This document shows, piece after piece, positions 52,858 to 63,392 of a DNA stretch of 64,000 nt. Origin of the DNA: Duganella sp. BuS-21 (lineage in GTDB: Bacteria > Pseudomonadota > Gammaproteobacteria > Burkholderiales > Burkholderiaceae_D). Below the pieces are notes generated by a model that did not search any database, was not told the DNA's origin, and saw nothing but the letters and a program-made list of their open reading frames with translations. The position numbers and the translations under genes were made by a program. The number at the start of each line of letters is the position of its first letter. Positions within the stretch are counted from its first letter, which is position 1. The DNA is taken from contig CP097466.1 in assembly GCA_041874725.1 (NCBI GenBank), positions 3,782,001-3,846,000 on the forward strand. The letters run 5' to 3'.

Positions 52858-55422
52858 ATGAAAACCACTGCACACCAGAATTCGACTCCCCGCTTGTCCG
52901 CGCTGACCATCGGCGTGCTGGCCATGCTGGCCGGCTACAGCCCGGCCCAAGCCCAGAGCAGCGCACCAGCCGACGCCGGCAACAGCGCCGCCGCCCTGGC
53001 CGCCAGCGCCAACAGCGTGATCGTGGCCGGCCAGCGCTCCAGCATGCGCAACGCCATCGCCGCGCAGGAGAAGGCCGACAACATCGTCAGCGTCATCAGC
53101 AGCGACGACATCGGCGGCCTGCCGGACAAGAACGCCGCCGAAGCCCTGGCCCGCCTGCCGGGCGTGTCCGTGCAGCGCGACCAGGGTGAAGGCCGCTACG
53201 TCAGCGTGCGCGGCCTGGGCCCGGACCTGAACGCCGTCACCATCAACGGCGCGCTGGTGCCATCGCCGGAATCGGGCCGCCGCGCCGTGGCGCTGGACGT
53301 GCTGCCGGCCGGCCTGATCCGGTCGCTGGAAGTGAGCAAAACCCTGACGCCGGACCGCGACGCCAACTCGCTGGGCGGCACCGTGGAAGTTAAAACGCTG
53401 ACCGGCTTCGACCTGCCGGGCAAGCTGCTGTCCGGCACCGTCGGCGCCAGCCGCGACCAGAACATCGGCAAGACCAGCCCCAGCGCCAGCGTGCTGTTCG
53501 CCGACCGTTTCATGGAAGGCAAGCTAGGCGTTGCCGGTGGCCTGAGCTTCGAGAAACGCGAATTCGGTTCGGACAACGCCGAAACCGGCGGCGCCTGGGA
53601 CAACGGCAAGCTGGCCGGCCTGGAACTGCGCGACTACCTGCCGACGCGCGAACGCCGCGCCGCCGCGCTCAACCTGGACTACCACCCCGACAACGCCAGC
53701 AAATACTTCCTGCGCAGCTTCATCAGCGACTTCAGCGACGATGAAGTCCGCGACCGCCTGACCATCAGCAACATCAGCACCGGCGCCATCGCGCCCGGCG
53801 AAACGGCCAGCGCGCGCGGCGAGCGCCGCCTGCGCCAGCGCAAGTACACGCAGACCATCAAATCCGTGGTGCTGGGCACCGAACAGAAATGGGACCAGTG
53901 GAAGCTCGACCTGAACGGCGGCGCCAGCCGCTCCACCGACGACGCGCCGGAATCGATCAACGACGCCCGCTTCCGTGGCAGCAAGGACTTCGCCGGCGTC
54001 GGCTACGCCGGTACCCAGGTGCCGCGCCTGACCGGCCCGGAAGCGCTGTACAACGCCGCCAATTACAAGCTCAACTCCATCGCGCTCAAGCAAGCTTACG
54101 CCAAGGACAAGGAAGGCCACCTGCAATTCGACCTGGCCCGCAAGTTTGAATGGAGCGAAGGCAGCTCGACGCTGAAGTTCGGCGCCAAGACCAGTCGCCG
54201 CGAGAAAAACAACGACACCGAAGCCTGGTCCTACAGCAGCAAGCAAATCGGCAGCGCCAGCACCGCGATGACCGACTACGTCACCGGCGACCAGTTGGAC
54301 TACCAGCTGGGCCGCATCGGCAACGCCATCAACCCGGCCGCGATCCGCACACTGGTGGCCGGCCTGAGCCGCGACAAAGCCCGTGTGCTGGCAGATTCCA
54401 CCATCGACGACTTCCGCCTGAAGGAAGACATCGACGCCGGCTACGTGCAGAACAGCTTCGACCTCGACACCTGGCACGTGCTGGCCGGCGTGCGCGCCGA
54501 ACGCACCCGCTTCGACGCTGCCGGTTCGCGCGTCGATGAGGAAGCGGAAACCATCAGTGCCGTCAAGCGCAACCGTTCCTACACCAACTGGCTGCCATCG
54601 CTGCAAACCCGCTACGACCTGGACGCCAAGACCAGCGTGCGCGCGGCCTGGACCCATTCGGTGGTGCGCGCCAACTTCGACCAACTGGCGCCGGGCATCA
54701 GCCAGGCCAGCGAAACCGAAGCCACCATAGGCAACCCGGACCTGGCGGCCTTGAAGTCGACCAACCTCGACCTCGGCATCGAACGCATCCTGGGCGATGA
54801 TGGCGCGGTATCGGCCTACGTGTTCCACAAGGACATCAAGAACTTCACTTACACCACCAACCTGGCCGGTAGCGGCCAGTGGGCCGACTACACCTCGGCC
54901 ATCACCTACGCCAACGGCGACAAGGCCAGCGTCAAGGGTATCGAGCTGTCCTACACCCAGGCGCTGCGCATGTTGCCGGCGCCGTTCAACAACCTGATTT
55001 TCGGCGCCAACGGCAGCCTCACCCGCTCGGACGCCAACGTGGCCCGCTACGACACCGACGCCAAGCGCATGCGCTCGCGCAGCATCAACCTGCCGGGCCA
55101 GTCGGACCGCGTCATGAATCTGATGCTGGGCTACGAACAAGGCCCGCTGAGCACCCGCGTGGCGCTCAACTACAAATCGTCCTACTTGCTGGAGATGGGC
55201 GACGACATTCTCGACGCCGGCCAGGACCGCATTGTCGATGCGCAGAAACAGGTCGATTTCTCGGCGTCCTACCAGTTGAGCAAACAGGTGCAGCTGAACT
55301 TCGAAGCGGCCAATCTGAACAACGAAAAATATTATGTTTACCTGGGCGGCAAGGCCTACAACGCGCAGTATGAACAGTACGGCCGCACCTATAAACTCAG
55401 CCTGAAAGTCAGCCTGTTCTAA
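52858..55422 (+). CDS. TonB-dependent receptor linked to phytase
   Basis: 854 residues. Signal peptide (LSALTIGVLAMLAGYSPAQA), plug domain (KNAAEALARLPGVSVQRDQG, RYVSVRGLGPDLNAVTINGA, SLEVSKTLTPDRDANSLGGT) and beta-barrel ending YKLSLKVSLF with the terminal Phe. It belongs to the group often encoded beside beta-propeller phytases. TAA overlaps the phytase start (TAATG), so both are translated together. It probably takes up phytate or its lower phosphates. Confidence 0.92.
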   Translation: MKTTAHQNSTPRLSALTIGVLAMLAGYSPAQAQSSAPADAGNSAAALAASANSVIVAGQRSSMRNAIAAQEKADNIVSVISSDDIGGLPDKNAAEALARLPGVSVQRDQGEGRYVSVRGLGPDLNAVTINGALVPSPESGRRAVALDVLPAGLIRSLEVSKTLTPDRDANSLGGTVEVKTLTGFDLPGKLLSGTVGASRDQNIGKTSPSASVLFADRFMEGKLGVAGGLSFEKREFGSDNAETGGAWDNGKLAGLELRDYLPTRERRAAALNLDYHPDNASKYFLRSFISDFSDDEVRDRLTISNISTGAIAPGETASARGERRLRQRKYTQTIKSVVLGTEQKWDQWKLDLNGGASRSTDDAPESINDARFRGSKDFAGVGYAGTQVPRLTGPEALYNAANYKLNSIALKQAYAKDKEGHLQFDLARKFEWSEGSSTLKFGAKTSRREKNNDTEAWSYSSKQIGSASTAMTDYVTGDQLDYQLGRIGNAINPAAIRTLVAGLSRDKARVLADSTIDDFRLKEDIDAGYVQNSFDLDTWHVLAGVRAERTRFDAAGSRVDEEAETISAVKRNRSYTNWLPSLQTRYDLDAKTSVRAAWTHSVVRANFDQLAPGISQASETEATIGNPDLAALKSTNLDLGIERILGDDGAVSAYVFHKDIKNFTYTTNLAGSGQWADYTSAITYANGDKASVKGIELSYTQALRMLPAPFNNLIFGANGSLTRSDANVARYDTDAKRMRSRSINLPGQSDRVMNLMLGYEQGPLSTRVALNYKSSYLLEMGDDILDAGQDRIVDAQKQVDFSASYQLSKQVQLNFEAANLNNEKYYVYLGGKAYNAQYEQYGRTYKLSLKVSLF

Positions 55423-57056
55423 TGAAAATCTTCAACACGATCTTATTCGGCGCGCTGGTTTCCTGCGGCGTGCTGGCTCAGGCTGCCCAGCCCGGACTGG
55501 CCGCCAAGGCCAGCGAACTGGCCGCGCTGCCGGACGGCGGCTGGCTCAGCCTCGACAAGCAAGGCCTGCATCTGCTGGACGCCGGCGGCAAGGAGCGCGC
55601 CATGCTGAAAGTGCGGGCCAAGCATCTGGACCTGCGCCCGCAAGGCAACGGCGCACTGGCGGTGGTGATGGATGCCAATGCCGAGCATGTGCTGCCGGTG
55701 CAGGTGGACTTCCAGGCCGGCACGCTGACGGCGCTGCAGCCCTTCCCGGCGCCGCCGTTCGGCATCGAAGCGGTGTGCATGTACCGCGACGCGCAGCAGA
55801 TCGACCACCTGTTCGTGGTCGGCAAAGATGGGCAGGCCGAGCAATGGCTGATGGCCGGCGAACAGCGCAAGCAGGTCCGCAAGCTGGCCCTGCCGCCCCA
55901 CACCAAGCACTGCCGCGTCGATGATGGCGCCCAGCAGTTGCTGGTTGATGAAGGCCAGGTCGGCCTGTGGGCCTACAACGCCGAGGCCGAAGGCGTGCCC
56001 GAGCGCAAACTGCTGAAGCGCGGCAGCACGCTCAAGAAAGGCGAAGTCGTGCTGCTGCCGTGGAAGCCCGTAGCCGCGCCGGTCGCATCGGCCAAGGCCA
56101 TCGTGCAGCCACGCGGTCAGACCGAACCGGTCGCCCGCACCGGCGATGCGGCCGACGATCCGGCCATCTGGCGCAATCCGGCGGATCCGGCCGGCGCGCG
56201 CATCCTCGGCACCAACAAGAAGCAAGGCCTGCTGGTCTACAACCTTGACGGCAAGCAACTGCAACTGCTGGAAGTCGGACGCCTGAACAACGTCGATGTG
56301 CGCCAGGACGTGACCGTAGGCGGCCGCAAGCTGGACGTGGCCGTCGCCACCCAGCGCGACGACAACAGCGTCATGCTGTTCACCATCGACGCCCAGGGCG
56401 TGGTCAAGGCGGCCGGCGCCTTCGCCACCGGGCTGGAGAACATCTACGGCATGTGCTTATACCGTCCGGCCGATGGTGGGCTGGAAGCCTTCATCAACGA
56501 CAAGGACGGCAGCTTCCTGCAATACCGCGTGGAAGCCGAAGGCGGCGCCATGACCGGCAAGCTGCTGCGCCGTTTCAAGGTCGGTTCGCAACCGGAAGGC
56601 TGTGTGGTGGACGACCGCAACGAACGACTGTTCCTGGGCGAGGAAAAGCGCGGCGTGTGGACGGTATCGGCGCGTGGCGACGCCCCGGCCAAGCTCAGCA
56701 TGGTGGTGCCGGTCGGCAAGCAACTGGTGGCCGATGTCGAAGGCATGGGCTTGTACCATGGCGACAAGGCGGACTACCTGGTGGTGTCCAGCCAGGGCGA
56801 CAACAGCTATCTGGTGTTGGACGCCAAGGCGCCATATAAGGTGCGAGGCAGCTTCCGCGTGGGTTACAACGTGGAAGCCGGGATCGACGGCACTTCGGAG
56901 ACGGATGGACTGGAAGTCAGCTCAGCCAACTTCGGGGGTGCATATGGCAAAGGCATGCTGGTCATCCAGGATGGTTACAAACGCCTGCCCGACGGCCCGC
57001 AGAACTTCAAGTATGTGGCGTGGGAAGACGTAGCGAAAGCGCTGAAGCTCGACTGA
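55422..57056 (+). CDS. Beta-propeller phytase (3-phytase)
   Basis: 544 residues with a signal peptide (MKIFNTILFGALVSCGVLAQ). Residues about 25-215 look like a degenerate propeller domain; from about residue 225 the true phytase domain follows, with TGDAADDPAIWRNPADP, ILGTNKKQGLLVYNLDGKQL, GRLNNVDVRQDV and DGLEVSSANFGGAYGKGMLV, covering calcium and phosphate-site acidic residues. It hydrolyses phytate in the periplasm or outside the cell. Dual-domain phytases paired with TonB receptors are known from proteobacteria. Confidence 0.93.
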   Translation: MKIFNTILFGALVSCGVLAQAAQPGLAAKASELAALPDGGWLSLDKQGLHLLDAGGKERAMLKVRAKHLDLRPQGNGALAVVMDANAEHVLPVQVDFQAGTLTALQPFPAPPFGIEAVCMYRDAQQIDHLFVVGKDGQAEQWLMAGEQRKQVRKLALPPHTKHCRVDDGAQQLLVDEGQVGLWAYNAEAEGVPERKLLKRGSTLKKGEVVLLPWKPVAAPVASAKAIVQPRGQTEPVARTGDAADDPAIWRNPADPAGARILGTNKKQGLLVYNLDGKQLQLLEVGRLNNVDVRQDVTVGGRKLDVAVATQRDDNSVMLFTIDAQGVVKAAGAFATGLENIYGMCLYRPADGGLEAFINDKDGSFLQYRVEAEGGAMTGKLLRRFKVGSQPEGCVVDDRNERLFLGEEKRGVWTVSARGDAPAKLSMVVPVGKQLVADVEGMGLYHGDKADYLVVSSQGDNSYLVLDAKAPYKVRGSFRVGYNVEAGIDGTSETDGLEVSSANFGGAYGKGMLVIQDGYKRLPDGPQNFKYVAWEDVAKALKLD

Positions 57057-57057
57057 C

Positions 57058-57199
57058 GGGGTTGACGTGGGTGGCCGGGTTAAAATCCAACAGCACCCGC
57101 GAAACCCGCACACCGCTGCGGCTCAGGGGCCGGCCTATAGGCCGGCGGGGCGAAGCCACTATCCCGGCCCCTGGGGTCACCCTTCCGTTCGGGGTACTT
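57058..57199 (+). repeat. Dispersed intergenic element, copy C
   Basis: GGGGTTGACG opens the element 2 nt after the phytase stop. CAGCACCCGCG leads into the core AACCCGCACACCGCTGCGGC at 57103-57122, then CAGGGGCC, an inserted perfect 18-bp palindrome GCCGGCCTATAGGCCGGC, GAAGCCACTATCCCGGCC and GGGGTACTT. The arms CAGGGGCCGG and CCGGCCCCTG can pair into a stem-loop. It fills most of the gap before the next TonB receptor. Confidence 0.75.
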
Positions 57200-57297
57200 T
57201 TAAACTTAAGTGGCCACTGTCCAGGACGACTCATCCTTCATAACCACACTTCATCTAACTTGTTGCGGTCTTTTGCTGTTCACTGCACAATGTCGGG

Positions 57298-59283
57298 ATG
57301 ACAAACTCGACAATAATCCGTCAGGCAGTTTTGCTTGCCTGTGCATTGGCCGCCACCCCGGCCAGCGCACAGTCGTACAAGCCCGACTACTTCACCCAAT
57401 TCCAGGCCGGCACGGCCATGGATATGGTGACCCGCCTCCCGGGTTTCGTGTTTGACGGCGGCAACCCCTCGCGCGGGGCTGCCGGCAATGTCCTGATTAA
57501 CGGCAAGCGCCCCGCCTCCAAGACCGACGCCCTGTCCGACGTCCTCGGTCGCATACCGGTCGGCGCCGTGGAACGCATCGAAGTCATCAACGGCGGCGCC
57601 AATGGCATCGATATGCAAGGCTTCCCGACCGTCGCCAACCTGCTGCTGAAGGAAATGGATCTGGTCTCCGCCAGCACCACCGCCTCCACCATCATGATGC
57701 CGGACGGCACCCTGGAACCTTTGCTGGAGAGCAACTACAGCCTGAAACGTGGCGATAAAAGCATCAACATCGCGCTGGCCTGGCGGCGTTCGCCCGATAC
57801 CGGCCAGGGCGAAGGCCACCGCACCACCGTGTACGGCAACGCCACCCCGACCGCCGACGTCGCGCTCGAAGGCGCAGGCATCTCTGAAAACAAGTCCGCC
57901 AAGCTCAATTACAGCCAGGCCCTGCTGGGCGGCCAGATAAACTATAACGCCGCCTACCATCCTTCGGCCTACCAGTCGCAGATGCGCATCGACGCCGGCA
58001 CCCAGTCCTGGAACGGCAACGATAACGAAAACCGCACGCTTGAACAAGGCATCACTTACACGCGCGACCTGGCCAACGGCGCCAGCATGGATCTGAAAGC
58101 GCAGTATCGCAGCGGCGAGAACAATGCCGACTGGTCCGAAACCAAGGCCGGCAACACCGCCCACTCGCTCACCGCCAGCTCCGCCAGCGAACACATCCTC
58201 GCCGGCCAACTGAGCTGGCAAGCGATGGACGATGTGGTGATCCGCGGCGGCATCGAGCACGCCGTCAATACCAACGACAGTAGCAATACCTGGGTGGCCA
58301 ACCCGCAGGCCGCGCCCTCGCCCGGCGTCAGCGCCTGGGTGCAGGAATCGCGCGTGGAAGGACAGCTGTCGTCCAATTGGCGCATCGACCAATCGCTCAC
58401 CGCCGAAGCCGGTGTAAAAATCTCCCACGCCAGCCTGAGCACCAGCGCCGGCCAGGGCGATGGCACGGAAAACACCTATCCCAAGCCTCGGCTGCGGTTG
58501 TCCCTGTCGCCCTCGCCCGCTTTGCAACTGCGCCTGCGCATGGAGCGCGAAGTCAGCCAGTTGAACTTCGGCGACAACGCCGCCTATTTCGGCATGGCCG
58601 ACAAGACCCTGCGCGCCGACCTGCCGGACCTGGTGCCGGCCAAGACCTGGCTGTGCGAAGGCGCCGTCGAGTACCGCTTCTGGGAACGCGGCGCCGCCAT
58701 ACTCAGCTACACGCAAGCGCACATCAGCGATGTGATCGACCGCATGCCGATCCGCACCGCGTCCGCCACCTACGACACGGCCGGCAACATCGGCGAAGCC
58801 AGCACCGACAGCGTCACCGGCATGTTGAACCTGCCGACCGACAGCCTGGCCCTGCCGCAGGGACTGCTCAAGCTGTCGACCACCTGGCGTTCGTCCTCGG
58901 TCACCGACCCGGTCACGCAAGCCACGCGCCGGCTGTCCGGCGAGCAGGCCCTGGGATGGCGGGTCGAGTTCTCGCAGGACTTGCCGCAACAGCGCGCGGC
59001 CTGGGGCTTCTCGGTCGACAACGGCTGGAACAACGATAACTGGCAGGTGGCCGAGCGCGATACCAGCAGCGGCAGCGGCTGGGCCCGCGCCTTCGTCAAC
59101 TATCGTCCGGCCTCGAACCTGATGGTCACGCTGGAATTGAACAACCTGGCCAGCCGCGTCACCACCTACGACCGCGTGCATTTCGCCAGCAACGACCGCC
59201 TGTCCGGCGGCATCGACTTCATGGAGCACAACGTCACGCGCACCCAACCGTATGCCATGTTGCGCGTGCGCCGCGACTGGTAG
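57298..59283 (+). CDS. TonB-dependent receptor
   Basis: 661 residues. Signal peptide (TIIRQAVLLACALAATPASA), a plug-like start (AMDMVTRLPGFVFDGGNPSR, NVLINGKRPASKTDALSDVL, VERIEVINGGANGIDMQGFP) and a beta-barrel ending in AMLRVRRDW with terminal aromatic. It is shorter than the two other receptors here. No TonB-box is obvious. Its ligand is unknown; position after the phytase could mean a shared phosphate theme, but the repeat element in between suggests separate transcription. Confidence 0.85.
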   Translation: MTNSTIIRQAVLLACALAATPASAQSYKPDYFTQFQAGTAMDMVTRLPGFVFDGGNPSRGAAGNVLINGKRPASKTDALSDVLGRIPVGAVERIEVINGGANGIDMQGFPTVANLLLKEMDLVSASTTASTIMMPDGTLEPLLESNYSLKRGDKSINIALAWRRSPDTGQGEGHRTTVYGNATPTADVALEGAGISENKSAKLNYSQALLGGQINYNAAYHPSAYQSQMRIDAGTQSWNGNDNENRTLEQGITYTRDLANGASMDLKAQYRSGENNADWSETKAGNTAHSLTASSASEHILAGQLSWQAMDDVVIRGGIEHAVNTNDSSNTWVANPQAAPSPGVSAWVQESRVEGQLSSNWRIDQSLTAEAGVKISHASLSTSAGQGDGTENTYPKPRLRLSLSPSPALQLRLRMEREVSQLNFGDNAAYFGMADKTLRADLPDLVPAKTWLCEGAVEYRFWERGAAILSYTQAHISDVIDRMPIRTASATYDTAGNIGEASTDSVTGMLNLPTDSLALPQGLLKLSTTWRSSSVTDPVTQATRRLSGEQALGWRVEFSQDLPQQRAAWGFSVDNGWNNDNWQVAERDTSSGSGWARAFVNYRPASNLMVTLELNNLASRVTTYDRVHFASNDRLSGGIDFMEHNVTRTQPYAMLRVRRDW

Positions 59284-59385
59284 TAATTTGTTGTAGCGAT
59301 GCAAAAATAGTGCTTTCTGGAATTAGTTGACACTTTAATCTGATAGGATGCAGATCACATTGTTAACTTTGGTACAGGATTGCAC

Positions 59386-61047
59386 ATGCGCAGTACGCAA
59401 CAAGGGAACGGTCACGAAACCGTTCTTGAAGACGGCAAGCCCATCGTCACGACCACGGACCTGAAGGGCCGTTTCACCTACGTTAATTCCACCTTCACCA
59501 CAGCGAGCGGCTATGCCGACGAGGAATTGGCGGGACGCCTGCAAAACTCCCTCTACCACGCGGACATGCCGGCCGAAGTCGACGCCGACATGTGGCGCAC
59601 CGTGCTGTCGGGCGAACCATGGCGCGGGCTGGTCAAGTACAGCGGCAAGGACGGCGGCTTCTTCTGGTGTATCGCCAACGCGACGCCGGTGATCGAAGGC
59701 GGCAAGACCACCGGTTTCATGGCGGTCTGCACCAAGCCCAAGCGCGAACAAATCGAACAGGCGCAACAACTCTACCGCAGCCTCAAGGGCGGCAATCCGG
59801 ACCGCATCCGCATCGTGCGCGGCGCGGCGGCGCCCCGTGGCGTGAAGAAGTTCACCAACAAGCTGCGCGACATCACGCTGGCGCAGCGCCTGACCGTCTG
59901 CTTCGGCGGCATCGTGCTGCTGGCGCTGTCCATGGCCAGCCACGCCCTGCTGCCCTATTCCGACAGCGCGCTGCACATGCAGGCGCTGCTGATGGTGGTG
60001 CTGGCCGCGTACAGCTGGATCAATCTGCACCGCGCCATTGTCGCGCCGATTCAGGCCAGCATCAACGCCGCACGCATCTTGGCCGGCGGCGACCTGACCA
60101 CCCGCATGGCGGTGGACCGTCATGATGAACTGGGCCAGCTGCAAGCGTTTGTGCGCCAGCTGAACCTGAACCTGGCGTCGATCCTGGTCGACATCCGCAG
60201 CAACTTCAGCCTGACCCGCAGCACCACCACGCAGGTGCGCGCGGCGAATGCCGACCTGTCGGCGCGCACCGAGGCGCAGGCGTCCAGCCTGGAGCAGACC
60301 TCGGCGCACATGGGCCAGATCACCGGCACCGTTAGCCAGACCGCCGACAACGTCAACACCGCCAGCAGCGTCGCCAGCGAAGCGACCGCGCTGGCCGAGC
60401 GCACCGGCGTGGCCGTCACGCAGGTGGTGGCGGCGATGAACGACATCAGCCAGTCGTCGCGCCAGATCGTCGACATCATCAGCCTGATCGACGGCATCGC
60501 CTTCCAGACCAACATCCTCTCGCTCAACGCGGCGGTGGAAGCGGCGCGCGCCGGCGAGAGCGGCCGTGGTTTCGCCGTGGTCGCCAGCGAAGTGCGCAGC
60601 CTGGCCCAGCGCAGCGCGGCGGCGGCCAAGGAGATCAAGAGCCTGATCGATACCTCGGCCGGCAAGATCGACATCGGCGCCGGCATGGCCAGCGCCGCCG
60701 GCAAGGACATGGAAGCGGTGATCGCCGCCATCGGCCGCGTGGCATCCATCATGGGCGACATCAGCGGTTCGACGCGCGAGCAAAGCAGCGGTGTGAATCA
60801 GGTCCAGGACGCCATCATGCAGCTGGACGAAGTAACGCGGCAGAACGCGCAAATGGTGGAGGAAGCATCGGCTGCCACCGCTGTGCTGGACCTGCAGACC
60901 CAAGCCGTGGCGCGGGCGCTGGAAGTATTCAAGCTGCCGCCGCAGGGTGGCAAGTCCGGCAAGACCGGCAAAGCCAGCCTGGTGCCGTCGACGTCCCGCG
61001 CCGTGCAAACGAGCTACAACGAGCCTGCGCGGGCACGTCGGGCCTGA
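59386..61047 (+). CDS. Methyl-accepting chemotaxis protein with N-terminal PAS domain (Aer-like)
   Basis: 553 residues. PAS domain at about residues 15-120 ([20 protein letters not shown]), two hydrophobic segments at about 170-215 ([32 protein letters not shown]), a HAMP-like stretch, and a signalling domain with the invariant hairpin [39 protein letters not shown] 59386 has AGGA 6 nt upstream, better placed than TTG 59380. Probably an energy or redox receptor. Its end overlaps the convergent esterase gene by 34 nt. Confidence 0.92.
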   Translation: MRSTQQGNGHETVLEDGKPIVTTTDLKGRFTYVNSTFTTASGYADEELAGRLQNSLYHADMPAEVDADMWRTVLSGEPWRGLVKYSGKDGGFFWCIANATPVIEGGKTTGFMAVCTKPKREQIEQAQQLYRSLKGGNPDRIRIVRGAAAPRGVKKFTNKLRDITLAQRLTVCFGGIVLLALSMASHALLPYSDSALHMQALLMVVLAAYSWINLHRAIVAPIQASINAARILAGGDLTTRMAVDRHDELGQLQAFVRQLNLNLASILVDIRSNFSLTRSTTTQVRAANADLSARTEAQASSLEQTSAHMGQITGTVSQTADNVNTASSVASEATALAERTGVAVTQVVAAMNDISQSSRQIVDIISLIDGIAFQTNILSLNAAVEAARAGESGRGFAVVASEVRSLAQRSAAAAKEIKSLIDTSAGKIDIGAGMASAAGKDMEAVIAAIGRVASIMGDISGSTREQSSGVNQVQDAIMQLDEVTRQNAQMVEEASAATAVLDLQTQAVARALEVFKLPPQGGKSGKTGKASLVPSTSRAVQTSYNEPARARRA

Positions 61048-62009
61048 TCGTCGGCACTCGCAGACGCCGCCCGCTGGCATATCCAGGCCGACACGTGCTC
61101 GCGCACCTGCCGTGCCATGCGGGTGGGAAAACGGATGAAGCCATGCGGCGCTTCGGGCAGGAGGTGGCACTCCACCTCGGCCACTGCGCGCCAGCGTTCG
61201 GCCATCAGCATGGTGTCGTCACGCAAAGGGTCCAGCTCTCCCGCAAGCATGATCGCGGGCGGCATGCAGGACAGGTCGCCGTAGAGCGGCGAGAGCGGCG
61301 CTACACGGCGTTGTTCATCGCTGAGACCGGGCGTGAGCAAGCGCAGCGAGTTCGCCATGCTGGGGCCGTGCAGCACCAGGGTGTCTGCGGCGGCCTGCTG
61401 CACGCTGGGCGTGCCGGCAAGGTCGTAGACGCCGTAGTAAAAAATTGCGCCATCGATGCGGCGCAGAAGCTCGGGCCAGGCTTTCAGCCGCAGCAGCATT
61501 GCCGCCGCCAGATGGCCGCCGGCCGATTCGCCGAGGACGTAGACCGGGAGGTCGTTGCAGTCGTCCAGGGCGCCATCCAGCAGCCAGCGCGCGGCGGCCA
61601 GGCAATCGTCCATGATGGCCGCCAGCGGCGTGTTGCTCGCCAGCCGGTAGTCGACCGATACCACCACCACGTCGCAAGCGGCAATCAGATCGGCATTGAG
61701 CTGGTCGTTCATTTTGGCGTTGCCGATGGCCCAGCCGCCGCCGTGGAAGTCGAGGATCACACCGCGCGGTGGACGTGCGCCGCGCAAAATGCGCACCGGG
61801 ACGCTCAGTCCATCGGCCTGAGCTGTGCGCTGCTCGACGCGGATGCCAGCGCGGGCCAGCTTGCCATCGCCGCCGAATTGCGACAGCTGCAACAAGGACT
61901 GGATCAGCAGCGGCACCACCCGGTTGTTGATCTTGAAGCGCGGCGCCCAACCCAACACACGATTGAACCGGCGCGCTTCGTCGAGCGTCGCGCTGTCCAG
62001 TTGCAACAT
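61014..62009 (-). CDS. Alpha/beta hydrolase, hormone-sensitive-lipase family
   Basis: 331 residues. Oxyanion motif [15 protein letters not shown], nucleophile elbow [15 protein letters not shown], acid in [10 protein letters not shown] and His in [10 protein letters not shown]. This places it among HSL-type (family IV) carboxylesterases. No signal peptide, so cytoplasmic. ATG 62009 shares TGATG with the DUF2177 stop, so the genes are coupled. Substrate is unknown. Confidence 0.88.
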   Translation of the reverse strand: MLQLDSATLDEARRFNRVLGWAPRFKINNRVVPLLIQSLLQLSQFGGDGKLARAGIRVEQRTAQADGLSVPVRILRGARPPRGVILDFHGGGWAIGNAKMNDQLNADLIAACDVVVVSVDYRLASNTPLAAIMDDCLAAARWLLDGALDDCNDLPVYVLGESAGGHLAAAMLLRLKAWPELLRRIDGAIFYYGVYDLAGTPSVQQAAADTLVLHGPSMANSLRLLTPGLSDEQRRVAPLSPLYGDLSCMPPAIMLAGELDPLRDDTMLMAERWRAVAEVECHLLPEAPHGFIRFPTRMARQVREHVSAWICQRAASASADDQARRARAGSL

Positions 62010-62443
62010 CAGCCCCAGCGATTGGCGGCGGTCCAGCCGGCTGTCGCCGCAGCAGCGGTCAGCAACGCTCCCCAGGCGATATCGGCCAGCGTCAGGCCGA
62101 GCGGCCACACTTTGAGGATGGAGTAATTGGTCAGGTCATAGGTGCCGTAGGCGATCAGGCCGAGCACGGCGCCATGCAGCGCCGCCGTTTGCCAGCTCTC
62201 CGCACGCAATCCGGGCGCGACGGCCAGGAACACCGTGCCGGCCGCGTACAGCAGATAAAACGCGGCGGCGGACGTCATGCGCGGCTGGCTCAGCATCAAG
62301 TCCCCCAACGCGTCCTTATAGGCCGGCGCCATGTACAGGCCGATCCACAAAGCATCCAACGCCAGCATTGATAGCAAGACGCCGCCATAGGCCAGCAGCC
62401 ATTGCTGCACGCTGAGTGCCTGAACTGACGCGGATGTAAGCAT
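62009..62443 (-). CDS. DUF2177-family membrane protein
   Basis: 144 residues with four hydrophobic segments (WLLAYGGVLLSMLALDALWI, AAAFYLLYAAGTVFLAV, AALHGAVLGLIAYGTYDLTN, LTLADIAWGALLTAAAATA). The GTYDLTNYSILKVWPLGLT motif is characteristic of DUF2177. Function unknown. It overlaps the esterase gene by one base. Confidence 0.87.
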   Translation of the reverse strand: MLTSASVQALSVQQWLLAYGGVLLSMLALDALWIGLYMAPAYKDALGDLMLSQPRMTSAAAFYLLYAAGTVFLAVAPGLRAESWQTAALHGAVLGLIAYGTYDLTNYSILKVWPLGLTLADIAWGALLTAAAATAGWTAANRWG

Positions 62444-62494
62444 GAATAATCCTCTGGCTGAGTAATGGAATGCCCTATCTTAGCCGATTCCGCC

Positions 62495-63313
62495 TTAATC
62501 CCACGCGCGCGCCTGCGAGCGGTGCGCCGTCCAGGTAAAGCCCACGCCGACGGACAGGCCGCTGTTCTGGCGCAACAAGGGACTGTCGCGGTTGGCGGCG
62601 CCGGTGTAATTGTCATAGCGGGAAAAGCCGAACACGCGCCAATCGGGCGACAGGCGGCGCGACAGGCTCACGCCGAGGCGCGTCATCATCAAGCCGCTGC
62701 GGGCCTCATAGGCCGGGCGCGCAGCGGTGACGTACGGCGGTTCGACGCCGTAGAAGTATTGATTCAGGCGCGCATTACCGAACATCGCGCCAACATTGGC
62801 GTCGGCCTGCCATTTGCCGCTTGAGTCGCCGGTTTCAGCCACCAGGCGCGGTTCGAACACCAGGCCCTGGCGGCGGAAGCCGTTTCGCAGCTCGACCGGC
62901 ACGCGCAGCGGCAGCTCCAGCCGCAAACGGCTCGTGGCACTCGGCTCGGCCAAGAGAACCTTCAGTCGCGGACCAAACTCCAGCAAGGAGTTCAGATCCG
63001 GCATGCCAGCGCGTGCTGCCACGTCGCCGGAGCGGGCCGGCAACGACAGCGCAAAACCGAGATCGAGCTCCACGCGCTCCGTATTGAGCAAGCGCGCACC
63101 GATACCGGAACGGTCGGCGCGCAGCACCTTGCCGCGATAGATCAGCATCGGCAAGACCAACGCGCGCGTGGAACGATCCTCCGCGCCCGGATAGGCCGGC
63201 GTGGAAGCGACGCCACCGAACAGGCCGATCTCCCACAGCGGCAGATCAACCGGTTGCTGCGCAGCTGCCGGCACCATCACGGCCATGCAAACGACCATCA
63301 ATGTCCGACGCAT
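62495..63313 (-). CDS. MipA/OmpV-family outer-membrane protein
   Basis: 272 residues. A signal-like N-terminus (RRTLMVVCMAVMVPAAAQQ) precedes the conserved family opening LWEIGLFGGVASTPAYPGAE. Barrel strands follow, with NVGAMFGNARLNQYFYGV and a C-terminal SVGVGFTWT. Start 63313 places the signal peptide at the N-terminus; the upstream in-frame ATG at 63457 would precede the large inverted repeat region. Role: scaffold-type or porin-like outer-membrane protein. Confidence 0.82.
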   Translation of the reverse strand: MRRTLMVVCMAVMVPAAAQQPVDLPLWEIGLFGGVASTPAYPGAEDRSTRALVLPMLIYRGKVLRADRSGIGARLLNTERVELDLGFALSLPARSGDVAARAGMPDLNSLLEFGPRLKVLLAEPSATSRLRLELPLRVPVELRNGFRRQGLVFEPRLVAETGDSSGKWQADANVGAMFGNARLNQYFYGVEPPYVTAARPAYEARSGLMMTRLGVSLSRRLSPDWRVFGFSRYDNYTGAANRDSPLLRQNSGLSVGVGFTWTAHRSQARAWD

Positions 63314-63392
63314 ACGACCCAAGTAAATCGTCCTGGCGGCATTAGCACCCCTCAAATAAAAAAATCGACCTATGAGTATAAACCGGAATTCA

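Noticed and set aside
52556-52861. Open frame of 101 codons before the TonB receptor
   Set aside because: No ribosome site, no recognisable domain, and it overlaps the receptor start; it looks like GC-rich chance coding.
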